Made by a program: the position numbers and the translations under genes. The notes beneath the pieces were generated by a model. That model was given only the letters and a program-made list of their open reading frames with translations. It made no database searches and was not told the DNA's origin. 64,000 nt of DNA from Mycolicibacterium psychrotolerans (GTDB lineage Bacteria > Actinomycetota > Actinomycetes > Mycobacteriales > Mycobacteriaceae), in contig NZ_AP022574.1 in the NCBI RefSeq assembly GCF_010729305.1, positions 3,968,001 to 4,032,000 on the forward strand, read 5' to 3'. This document shows, piece after piece, positions 53,107 through 60,353 of this stretch. Position 1 is the stretch's first letter. Each line of letters starts with the position of its first letter.

Positions 53107-53313
53107 GTGCACGACGTACCGATCCGCGACGAGACGATCCGGCTGGGCCAGTTCCTCAAGCTGGCGAACCTCATCGACAGCGGCGCCGACGCCAAGGGGG
53201 TGATCGCCGACGGTCAGGTCCTGGTCAACGACGAGGTCGAGACGCGGCGCGGCCGCCAGCTGCGCAGCGGCGACGTGGTCGCCTTCAGCGGGCAGAGCGC
53301 GCGCGTCGGCTGA
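53107..53313 (+). CDS. S4-domain RNA-binding protein
   Basis: A 68-residue protein consisting of one S4 RNA-binding domain: IRLGQFLKLANLIDSGADAK, then GQVLVNDEVETRRGRQLRSGDVV. It resembles YbcJ-type free-standing S4 proteins, which bind structured RNA, often linked to ribosome assembly or tRNA synthetase regions. The GTG at 53107 is preferred because TAGCGT (53094-53099) lies 7 nt upstream; the GTG at 53098 overlaps that box. It converges on ileS with a long hairpin between them. Confidence 0.88.
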   Translation: MHDVPIRDETIRLGQFLKLANLIDSGADAKGVIADGQVLVNDEVETRRGRQLRSGDVVAFSGQSARVG

Positions 53314-53321
53314 CCGCTTTA

Positions 53322-53386
53322 CGCCGCGAACGTGCGCCCACGGTCGCGGTAACGGCCTCGACGCGACCGTGAGTGCACGTTCGGCG
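53322..53386. terminator. Long imperfect hairpin between S4 gene and ileS
   Basis: The arm at 53322-53348 pairs with 53362-53386: CGCCG-(CG)-AACGTGC and CACGGTCGCG match the partner except for two mismatches and a 2-nt bulge, with a 13-nt loop. No U-tract follows. Placed exactly between two convergent genes, it is a plausible bidirectional terminator; it could also be a dispersed intergenic repeat, which needs a genome search. Confidence 0.6.
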
Positions 53387-53401
53387 CGCAGAGCGCCCGC
53401 G

Positions 53402-56400
53402 TCAGACCTTGGCGATGCTGACGCGGACGCCGTCGCCGATCTCGGTGCCGTCGGCGGGCTCGCCGAACGAGAAGTCGGTCGCGAGGATCTCGCCCGCGAT
53501 CAGCTCCGCGTGGCTTCGTGCCCACGGCTCCTTGTCGGCGGGCACGGCCAGCACGACCGCGATCCGGTCGGAGACGTCCAGGCCCGTCGCCTTGCGCAGG
53601 TCCTGCAGCTCCCGGATCCGGTCCTTGGCCCAGCCCTCGGCCTCGAGCTCCTCGGTGAGCGTGCCGTCGAGCACCACAAGACCCGCGCCGTCGGGCAGCG
53701 CCGCGGTCCACTCCGGGTCGGCGGCCACCAGACGGGAGGTGAACTCCTCGGGCAGCAGCACCGCCGGGCCGGCCGTCAGCGTGCCGTCCGCGTTGAGCAC
53801 GCCCTCCCCTGCCTTCACCGCCTTGATCGCGGCCTGGACATCCTTGCCAATCCGGGGCCCGGCGGCCCGGGCGTTGACGGCCAGCTCGAACCGGCCGTGC
53901 GCGGCGATGTCATCGGTGAGCTCGACGGCCTTGACGTTGAGTTCGTCGGCGATCAGGTCGCGGTAGGGCGCCAGACGCTGCGGATCATCAACCGCCACAG
54001 TCAGTTTCAGCAGCGGGAGGCGCACCCGCAGCTTCTTGGCCTTGCGCAGCGACGAGCCCACCGACGCGACCTCGCGCACCAGGTCCATGTCGGCCACCAA
54101 GCGCGGGTCGGCGGGCAGCGAGTCCGCGTCCGGCCAGTCCGTGAGGTGTACCGAGCGCTCGCCGGTGAGGTCCCGCCAGATCCGCTCGGTCGTCAGCGGC
54201 AGCAGCGGTGCGGCCAGCCGGCTCGTCACCTCCAGCACGGTGTGCAGCGTGTCGATCGCGTCGCGGTCCTCCTCCCAGAAGCGCGACCGCGACCGTCGCA
54301 CATACCAGTTCGTCAGCGCCTCGGTGAACTGCCGCAGCTGGTCGCAGGCCACCGAGATGTCGCACACATCCAGGGATTCGGTCAGCTCGTCGCGCAGCGC
54401 GGCGAGCTTGGCCAGGATGTAGCGGTCGAGCACGTGGGTGGAGTCGGTGCGCCAGGTGCCCTTCTGCGGTGCGTAGAGCGCCAGGAACGAGTACGCGTTC
54501 CACAGCGGGAGCAGCACCTGCCGGGCGCCCTCGCGGATCCCCTGCTCGGTCACCACGAGGTTGCCGCCGCGCAGGATCGGCGAGGCCATCAGGAACCAGC
54601 GCATGGCGTCGGACCCGTCGCGGTCGAACACCTCGGTGACGTCGGGATAGTTGCGCAGCGACTTGCTCATCTTCTGGCCGTCGTTGCCCAGCACGATGCC
54701 GTGGCTGACGCACGTCCGGAAGGCCGGGCGGTCGAACAGGGCCGTCGCCAGGACGTGCAGCGTGTAAAACCAGCCGCGGGTCTGGCCGATGTACTCGACG
54801 ATGAAGTCGCCGGGGAAGTGCGACTCGAACCAGTCCTGGTTCTCGAAGGGATAGTGCACCTGCCCGTAGGGCATCGAGCCCGAGTCGAACCAGACGTCGA
54901 ACACGTCCTCGATGCGCCGCATCGTCGAGCGCCCGGTCGGGTCGTCGGGGTTGGGCCGGGTCAGCTCGTCGATGTAGGGCCGATGCAGATTGTCCGGACG
55001 CACCCCGAAGTCGCGTTCGAGCTCGTCGAGGCTGCCGTAGACGTCGATGCGCGGATACGCGGGGTCATCGGACTTCCACACCGGAATCGGGCTGCCCCAG
55101 TACCGGTTCCGCGAGATCGACCAGTCGCGGGCGCCGGACAGCCACTTGCCGAACTGCCCGTCCTTGACGTGTTCGGGATACCAGGTGATCTGCTGGTTCA
55201 GCTCGACCATGCGGTCGCGGATCTGGCTGACCTTGATGAACCACGATGACACCGCCCGGTAGATCAACGGGTTGCGGCAGCGCCAGCAGTGCGGATAGGA
55301 GTGCTCGTAGCTGTCGTGGCGCAGCAGCACCGCGCCATTGACACCTGCGGATCCGGTGCCGTTCTTGAGATCGCGGATGATCTGCGGGTTCGCGTCGAAC
55401 ACGTGCTGCCCCGCGTAGTCGGGCACCGTCGCGTCGAAGCGGCCCCTGGCGTCGACGGGAGTGACCGCCTCGATCCCGCCGGCCGCGGCGGTCGCCATGT
55501 CGTCCTCGCCGTAGGCCGGCGACATGTGCACAAGCCCGGTGCCGTCCTCGGTGCTGACGAAATCGCCGGGCAGCACACGAAACGCGTTGGGCGAGTCCAT
55601 GAAGTACGGGAACGGGGGCGCGTAGGTGACCTCGAAAAGTTCCCGGCCGGTGTAGGTGGCCAGCACGGCGGGCTCGTCGCCGAGTTCGCGGGCGTAGGCG
55701 CCCAGCCGCGCCTCGGCAAGGATGTAGCGCCCACCGTCGCTCTCGACCACCACGTAGCTGACGTCCGGATTCACGGCGACCGCCTGGTTGGACGGCAACG
55801 TCCACGGCGTCGTCGTCCAGATGAGCAGATAGGCGCCGACGAGGTCGGTGAGCGGTCCCCCCACGATGCGGTACCCGACGGTCAGCGCCGGATCCTGGCG
55901 GCTCTGGTAGACGTCGTCGTCCATCCGCAGCTCGTGACTGGACAGCGGGGTCTCGTCGTTCCAGCAGTACGGCAGCACCCGATAGCCCTCGTAGGCCAGG
56001 CCCTTGTCCCACAACCGCTTGAACGCCCACAGCACCGACTCCATGAAGCCGATGTCGAGGGTCTTGTAGTCGTTGTCGAAGTCCACCCAGCGGGCCTGGC
56101 GAGTGACGTAGCTGCGCCACTCCCCGGTGTACTTGAGCACCGACGCGCGGCAGGCGTCGTTGAACTTCTCGATGCCGAGTTCCTCGATCTGCGCCTTGCC
56201 GGTGATCGCGAGCTGGCGCTGCACCTCGAGTTCGGCGGGCAGGCCGTGGGTGTCCCAGCCGAATCGGCGGTCGACCTTGTACCCGCGCATGGTGCGGTAG
56301 CGCGGCACGATGTCCTTGACGTAACCGGTGAGCAAGTGCCCGTAGTGCGGCAGGCCGTTGGCGAACGGCGGGCCGTCGTAGAAGACGTACTCGGGGGCGC

Positions 56401-56518
56401 CGTCACGGTGCGCGATGCTCGCGCGGAACGTGTCGTCGCGGTCCCAGTAGTCGAGGACCTCGAGCTCGAGGCTCGGGAAGTCGGGCGATCCACTCGCCGG
56501 CTTGGGGTAGGCGCTCAC
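53402..56518 (-). CDS. ileS: Isoleucyl-tRNA synthetase
   Basis: IleRS charges tRNA-Ile. The 1,038-residue class-I enzyme has the HIGH motif as HYGH (58-61, in PFANGLPHYGHL), the KMSKS motif in DGQKMSKSLRN (near 614-618), an editing domain with WTTTPWTLPSN, and a long C-terminus as in the eukaryote-like (type 2) IleRS group common in mycobacteria, which is relatively mupirocin resistant. The GTG at 56518 begins MSAYPKPASG and sits 10 nt after an AGGAG site belonging to the T-box leader; the open frame upstream to 56665 is the riboswitch. Confidence 0.97.
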   Translation of the reverse strand: MSAYPKPASGSPDFPSLELEVLDYWDRDDTFRASIAHRDGAPEYVFYDGPPFANGLPHYGHLLTGYVKDIVPRYRTMRGYKVDRRFGWDTHGLPAELEVQRQLAITGKAQIEELGIEKFNDACRASVLKYTGEWRSYVTRQARWVDFDNDYKTLDIGFMESVLWAFKRLWDKGLAYEGYRVLPYCWNDETPLSSHELRMDDDVYQSRQDPALTVGYRIVGGPLTDLVGAYLLIWTTTPWTLPSNQAVAVNPDVSYVVVESDGGRYILAEARLGAYARELGDEPAVLATYTGRELFEVTYAPPFPYFMDSPNAFRVLPGDFVSTEDGTGLVHMSPAYGEDDMATAAAGGIEAVTPVDARGRFDATVPDYAGQHVFDANPQIIRDLKNGTGSAGVNGAVLLRHDSYEHSYPHCWRCRNPLIYRAVSSWFIKVSQIRDRMVELNQQITWYPEHVKDGQFGKWLSGARDWSISRNRYWGSPIPVWKSDDPAYPRIDVYGSLDELERDFGVRPDNLHRPYIDELTRPNPDDPTGRSTMRRIEDVFDVWFDSGSMPYGQVHYPFENQDWFESHFPGDFIVEYIGQTRGWFYTLHVLATALFDRPAFRTCVSHGIVLGNDGQKMSKSLRNYPDVTEVFDRDGSDAMRWFLMASPILRGGNLVVTEQGIREGARQVLLPLWNAYSFLALYAPQKGTWRTDSTHVLDRYILAKLAALRDELTESLDVCDISVACDQLRQFTEALTNWYVRRSRSRFWEEDRDAIDTLHTVLEVTSRLAAPLLPLTTERIWRDLTGERSVHLTDWPDADSLPADPRLVADMDLVREVASVGSSLRKAKKLRVRLPLLKLTVAVDDPQRLAPYRDLIADELNVKAVELTDDIAAHGRFELAVNARAAGPRIGKDVQAAIKAVKAGEGVLNADGTLTAGPAVLLPEEFTSRLVAADPEWTAALPDGAGLVVLDGTLTEELEAEGWAKDRIRELQDLRKATGLDVSDRIAVVLAVPADKEPWARSHAELIAGEILATDFSFGEPADGTEIGDGVRVSIAKV

Positions 56519-56524
56519 GGCGTC

Positions 56525-56733
56525 TGTTCTCCTGTGCCAGGTTCCAGGCACGGGGACGACGCCGCGCTTCGCGCGAGCACCGCGGTACCACCCCGCTTGC
56601 GTACCTGCGGTACGCCGCTCATTCGCAGGCTGTGACGGGCCCGCCCGTTCGGGTCTAGTGAGCACGCGGTGCGTGCCGTTCTTCCGAAGGCTCCCCGGTG
56701 ATGGCCGGATCAGTGCCAGTGGCCCACAGTCTA
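56525..56733 (-). promoter_or_regulatory. ileS T-box riboswitch (translational, isoleucine)
   Basis: The leader RNA carries the T-box core GGGGTGGTACCGCGG (around 56595-56581), with the TGGT that pairs with the uncharged tRNA 3' end. Upstream CCGGCCATCACCGGGGAGC holds the Ile specifier ATC (56702-56700) in a short actinobacterial stem I. TAGACT (56733-56728) is the likely -10 box. Downstream, CCTGGAACCTGGCAC can fold next to the AGGAG ribosome site (56533-56529), so control is at translation, as in known actinobacterial ileS T-boxes. Confidence 0.92.
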
Positions 56734-56747
56734 GCGGCCCAGGGAAC

Positions 56748-57350
56748 CTACAGCGGAGCGCCGGCGTCCGAGGTGATCTCGATCAGCGCGAGGGGGAACT
56801 GCTCGGCCATCTCCTCGACCGAGTAGCCGTCCAGCCGCGCCGCGTCGTACCACCACTCCACGCGCAGAAGACCGTCGATCCGCTGCACCCGGAGCTCGAG
56901 CGCCTTGGTTCCTTCGGCGTCCGCGGTCGGGCCCAGCGTCAGCGCGATCTCCGCGGAGACGCCGGTGTGGCCCGATGCGGCGGCCAGCGCGTTGTGGGCG
57001 CCCTGCAGCATCTCGCTGGGCCCCATCGGCCAGGAGGCTGCGCACAGCAGCGAGACCGGCCGGGCCTGCCACTGCTGCTCTGTGCGGACGTCCACGGTGA
57101 CCGCGCCGTCGCCCCGGGTCCGGCCGAACGTGCGCCCGAGCGCCGCCAGCAGGATCTCCTCGGGCTGCACGCCGAGCCATTCGGCGGCGCCGTCGATCTC
57201 CTCGGTCAATTCGCTCGATGGAGCGGTGGCCCATTTCTCCAACCGCACCGCCGAAGACGGCGACACGGCGCGATCGAACACGTCCAGCGCTATCGGCGCG
57301 GAATTGACGAAAGTGTGCTTGACCTCGTCAGGCAGGTAGGGAGCGACCAT
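56748..57350 (-). CDS. Condensation-domain-like protein (C-terminal half only)
   Basis: A 200-residue protein. The region LLRVEWWYDAARLDGYSVEEMAEQFPLALIEIT at the C-terminus resembles the last helices of nonribosomal peptide condensation / PapA acyltransferase domains, and the middle (EWLGVQPEEILLAALGRTFGRTRG) resembles their central strand-helix unit. The HHxxxDG active-site motif, which lies in the other half, is absent, so it is either a non-catalytic partner or a remnant. TACGGT lies 7 nt before the ATG at 57350 (leaderless). Divergent from the HTH gene across inverted repeats. Family call is tentative. Confidence 0.6.
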   Translation of the reverse strand: MVAPYLPDEVKHTFVNSAPIALDVFDRAVSPSSAVRLEKWATAPSSELTEEIDGAAEWLGVQPEEILLAALGRTFGRTRGDGAVTVDVRTEQQWQARPVSLLCAASWPMGPSEMLQGAHNALAAASGHTGVSAEIALTLGPTADAEGTKALELRVQRIDGLLRVEWWYDAARLDGYSVEEMAEQFPLALIEITSDAGAPL

Positions 57351-57372
57351 GCAGCTAACCGTACAGGGGTTG

Positions 57373-57399
57373 TCCCAGATTTGGGAGACTGCTCCCAAA
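57373..57399. promoter_or_regulatory. Operator candidate: nested inverted repeats
   Basis: TTTGGGAG (57380-57387), ACTG, CTCCCAAA (57392-57399) is a perfect 8-4-8 inverted repeat. A further half-site TCCCA (57373-57377) pairs with TGGGA (57382-57386). It lies between divergent genes, close to the -35 region of the minus-strand gene. The neighbouring HTH protein is the obvious candidate to bind it. Confidence 0.6.
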
Positions 57400-57450
57400 A
57401 CTGTGACGGCCGTGTCAATTAAGAATGTGTTATCCGTTTGCCGGCAGGGG

Positions 57451-57485
57451 CTGACCAGAACCGGCGCACGGTTTACAGTGGTCAC
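57451..57485 (+). promoter_or_regulatory. Leaderless promoter of the HTH gene
   Basis: CTGACC (57451-57456), a 17-nt spacer, TACAGT (57474-57479), then 6 nt to the GTG at 57486. The layout fits transcription starting at the start codon. Confidence 0.55.
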
Positions 57486-57848
57486 GTGCCCAGGACGGAC
57501 GAGAACGGCAGACAGCTCAAGGCCCTGCTCGACTACCTCCTCGACGGAGAGATCGATGCCAAAGACATCTACGACGCCCTCGGCACATCCAGCAGCACCT
57601 ATTACCGGCGCATCAAGGAGCCGGACTACCCCAACGCCGAGGAACTGCGGCGGGTGGCGGACCGGTTCGATCTGAGTTATCCGGATCTGCAGATCCAGTT
57701 CGGCCTGATGACCCGTCAGGAAGTCTTCAGTTACGTCGAATCCGCGCGCGCGGCGGTGGCGACCAGGCAGAAGGCGGCGCAGGCGCCCGTCCGACGCATC
57801 CCGCGGTTGTCCGAGCTGACGCCGCGGCTGGACGCTCCGCCGCTCTAA
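57486..57848 (+). CDS. HTH-domain protein, probable transcriptional regulator
   Basis: A 120-residue protein whose first 80 residues look like a helix-turn-helix of the XRE/Cro sort: LLDGEIDAKDIYDALGTSSSTYYRRIKEPDYPNAEELRRVADRFDLSYPDLQIQFG. The tail (MTRQEVFSYVESARAAVATRQKAAQ) is helical, then basic and proline containing. The GTG at 57486 is supported by TACAGT 6 nt upstream. The next gene begins 13 bp later. It probably controls its own cluster through the nested inverted repeats at 57373-57399; no ligand domain is visible. Confidence 0.72.
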   Translation: MPRTDENGRQLKALLDYLLDGEIDAKDIYDALGTSSSTYYRRIKEPDYPNAEELRRVADRFDLSYPDLQIQFGLMTRQEVFSYVESARAAVATRQKAAQAPVRRIPRLSELTPRLDAPPL

Positions 57849-57861
57849 GGTCGGTCCGATC

Positions 57862-58596
57862 ATGGCCCTGGCAACACTCATCGCCATCACGCTCCTGTGC
57901 ATCGCGTGGAGCCTCTGGATCCGGCGTGTCACCTGGTCGTGCCGCTGGGAGGTGGCCGCCACCCTCAACATCGCGCTGCAGGGCATCGCGGTCCTGCTGA
58001 TGTCGCCGTGGGCGTCGGAGACCGTCGGCCACTGGCTGTACGGCCTCACCGGGAAGTGGAACCTCGAGGACTACCTCGGCCACGACGCATACATCGTGGC
58101 CGCGTCGGCCATCGTCTACAACACCCTGGGCCGGCTCGAGGCCGATCACGCGATGCATCAGCGGTTCAAGCAGTTCGTCGAGCGCCCCGCCACACTGTGC
58201 ATCCCACTGCTGCTCGCCGCGTTCTGGCTCGGTAACGGGGCCACGGTGTACCGCCGGGACTTCTTCGAGGTGCCGACCGACTTCTGGCTGAACATGTACT
58301 GGCTGCTGCTGTGCGGCATGTTGATCTACCTGCTCGCCTACGGGTCGCGGGCCCTGCTGATCCTGCGCAGCGACCCGCGGTCCCGGCGCATCGCCAACAC
58401 CTACCTGCTGGCCTCGGCGATGGGCGTCATGGCGTGCGTCGTGCGCATCGTCACGGCCTTCGTGCCGGACCTGCAGACCGTCGCAGGAAGCATCCTGGTG
58501 TGGATCTTCGCGTGTGCCTGCGGCGCCGGGTTCGCGCTGACGTCGGCGCACTCGTGGCGGATCAGGACGAAGTGGTTCACCCGGGCCCGGACCTGA
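57862..58596 (+). CDS. Polytopic membrane protein of unknown function
   Basis: A 244-residue protein with about seven hydrophobic segments (near 3-15, 32-48, 91-105, 112-126, 147-168, 184-203 and 207-226) and a soluble loop with HDAYIVAASAIVYNTLGRLEADHAMHQRF between the second and third. It resembles, loosely, actinobacterial multi-helix proteins that sit beside XRE-type regulators; I do not recognise a named function. ATG at 57862, directly after the HTH gene and overlapping or abutting the AMP-ligase start, so the three likely form one operon. Confidence 0.68.
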   Translation: MALATLIAITLLCIAWSLWIRRVTWSCRWEVAATLNIALQGIAVLLMSPWASETVGHWLYGLTGKWNLEDYLGHDAYIVAASAIVYNTLGRLEADHAMHQRFKQFVERPATLCIPLLLAAFWLGNGATVYRRDFFEVPTDFWLNMYWLLLCGMLIYLLAYGSRALLILRSDPRSRRIANTYLLASAMGVMACVVRIVTAFVPDLQTVAGSILVWIFACACGAGFALTSAHSWRIRTKWFTRART

Positions 58597-60161
58597 CGAC
58601 AGTGCCGTGGTCGGCCGACGTCGACCAGGGCTCCTACGCCGGACACCCCGGCATGCTGTATCGGCACGGCCCCGGCACGTTCGCCGAGCTGATCGCCGGG
58701 ACGCGCCGCTGGACGGACCGCGACTTCCTGGTGCACGGCGAGCGCCGCATCTCCTACGCGCAGTTCCGCGCCGCCCTGCCCCGGGCGGTCGAGCAGCTGG
58801 CCGCCCGCGGCATCCGCACCGGCGACCGCGTCATGGTGTTCGGTTACAACAGCCCGGAATGGGTTCTCGCCCTGTGGTCGCTGTGGCTGACCGGGGCCGT
58901 GCCCGTCCTGGGCAACCGGTGGTGGTCTCGGACCGAGGTGGCCCACGCCACCACCCTGCTGGACCTGCGTCACATCCTAACCGACACCGCCGTGGACGGC
59001 CCCACCTCCATCAGTGAGCTGGCCGAGCTGGCGGAAGCGTTCACCTGCGCGGGAGCCGACGGGGATCTCTTGTCGGCCGAACGCGGACTCGACGACGTGG
59101 CGCTGGTGCTGTTCACCTCGGGAAGCTCCGGGATGCCCAAAGCCGTGCAGCTGTCCCGTCGCTCGGTGATCGCCAACCAGCAGAACATCTTCGCGCGCAG
59201 CGGGCGGCAGCCGCACCGGCTGACGCCGGACTCCCCCGCCGTGGTCAGCCTCGCGAGCACGCCGATGTTCCACATCGGTGGATGCTCGGCGCTGCTGACG
59301 CATTTCCTCACCGGCGGCCGGATCGTGTTGACGCAGGGCCGGTTCGACGCCGGAACGGTGATGGCGTCGATCGAGACCGAACGGGTCGCGGTGTGGGGGG
59401 CGGTGCCCACGATGGCCGTGCGCGTGCTCGAACATCCCGACTTCGGCTCCTACGACCTGACCAGCCTGCGGTCCTGGCCGCTGGGTGGTGCGCCGGTCAG
59501 CCCGCACCTGCTGCAGCGGATCCGGGCCGCGCTGCCGAACCTGGCCACCCGCGGGCTGAGCAACACCTGGGGCATGACCGAGGCCGGCGGCTTCCTGACG
59601 GTCGCCGACGGGCGCGACCTGCTCGAGCGACCCGGAACCGTCGGCAGGCCCTACCCGGTGGTCGAGGTGCTGATCGACCGGCCCGACGCCGAGGGCGTTG
59701 GCGAGGTGCTGGCCCGTTCCCCCACCGTGATGCTCGGCTACGCCGGCCCCGACGACGGCACCGTCGGCGCCGAGGGCTGGCTGCACAGCGGCGACCTGGG
59801 CCACCTCGACGACGACGGCTACCTCTACATCGACGGGCGCAGCAAGGACATGGTCATCCGCGGCGGCGAGAACATCGCGTGCCCCCAGGTCGAAGCCGCG
59901 CTGATGTCACACCCGGCGGTCGTCGAGGCCGCGGTCTTCGGCATCCCGCACGCCGACCTCGGCGAGGAACTGGCCGCGGTCGTCGTCCACCGCGACACAA
60001 CCGAGGCGCCCGCCGTCGACGCGTTGCGCTCGCACCTGTCGGACGCGGTGGCATCCTTCGCCATCCCGACCGCATGGCGCCTCACCGCGACGCCGCTGCC
60101 GACGCTCGCCGGTGAGAAGGTCGACAAGAAGACGCTCGCAGCGGATTTCGGCAAATCGTGA
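58572..60161 (+). CDS. fadD: Acyl-CoA synthetase / AMP-dependent ligase (FadD type)
   Basis: An ANL-family enzyme of about 529 residues that activates a carboxylic acid with ATP. The P-loop-like motif LFTSGSSGMPKAV, the aromatic NTWGMTEAGG, GWLHSGDLGHLDDDGYLYIDGRSKDMVIRGGENIACPQVE and the catalytic lysine in LAGEKVDKKTL are all present, so it should be active. The substrate is unknown. The start is uncertain: GTG 58572 (AGGA just upstream), GTG 58554 or GTG 58602. It is the last gene of the HTH-membrane-ligase group. The ligase family is large in mycobacteria, so the symbol is generic. Confidence 0.88.
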   Translation: MVHPGPDLTTVPWSADVDQGSYAGHPGMLYRHGPGTFAELIAGTRRWTDRDFLVHGERRISYAQFRAALPRAVEQLAARGIRTGDRVMVFGYNSPEWVLALWSLWLTGAVPVLGNRWWSRTEVAHATTLLDLRHILTDTAVDGPTSISELAELAEAFTCAGADGDLLSAERGLDDVALVLFTSGSSGMPKAVQLSRRSVIANQQNIFARSGRQPHRLTPDSPAVVSLASTPMFHIGGCSALLTHFLTGGRIVLTQGRFDAGTVMASIETERVAVWGAVPTMAVRVLEHPDFGSYDLTSLRSWPLGGAPVSPHLLQRIRAALPNLATRGLSNTWGMTEAGGFLTVADGRDLLERPGTVGRPYPVVEVLIDRPDAEGVGEVLARSPTVMLGYAGPDDGTVGAEGWLHSGDLGHLDDDGYLYIDGRSKDMVIRGGENIACPQVEAALMSHPAVVEAAVFGIPHADLGEELAAVVVHRDTTEAPAVDALRSHLSDAVASFAIPTAWRLTATPLPTLAGEKVDKKTLAADFGKS

Positions 60162-60168
60162 CTGCATT

Positions 60169-60180
60169 GTCAAATTTGAC
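60169..60180. promoter_or_regulatory. 12-bp palindrome after fadD
   Basis: GTCAAATTTGAC is a perfect palindrome 8 bp after the fadD stop. It lies in a 192-bp stretch between convergent genes that otherwise contains only a 30-codon reading frame at 60228-60320. It has no stem-loop and U-tract, so it is more like a protein site than a terminator. Confidence 0.35.
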
Positions 60181-60227
60181 GTTCAACCCGCGCGGCCATC
60201 TATCCAGTCAGCGAAATAGGCGTTAGC

Positions 60228-60320
60228 ATGGCCATGGCGCGGGACGGGGAATGGTTGCTTCCGCTTCGGCGCCGGGCGACAGAGTGGACCGCAACCGCAG
60301 TGTTCAGCAAACAGCACTGA
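60228..60320 (+). CDS. Possible 30-residue leaderless small protein
   Basis: A short open frame MAMARDGEWLLPLRRRAT... ends at TGA 60318-60320. It is basic, with no homologue I recognise. Evidence is only the open frame, a second in-frame ATG at codon 3 and its position in an otherwise empty gap; no convincing -10 box stands 6-7 nt upstream (TAGGCG is close but ends in G). It may be chance. Confidence 0.2.
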   Translation: MAMARDGEWLLPLRRRATEWTATAVFSKQH

Positions 60321-60353
60321 CCCGAGTCGCCGCTCCCCTTCCGAAGACGCGTG

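Noticed and set aside
53369..55249. Plus-strand open frame of 626 codons over ileS
   Set aside because: Antisense to ileS with its signature motifs.
56519..56665. N-terminal extension of IleRS
   Set aside because: The region is the T-box leader RNA; the conserved protein begins at MSAYPKP.
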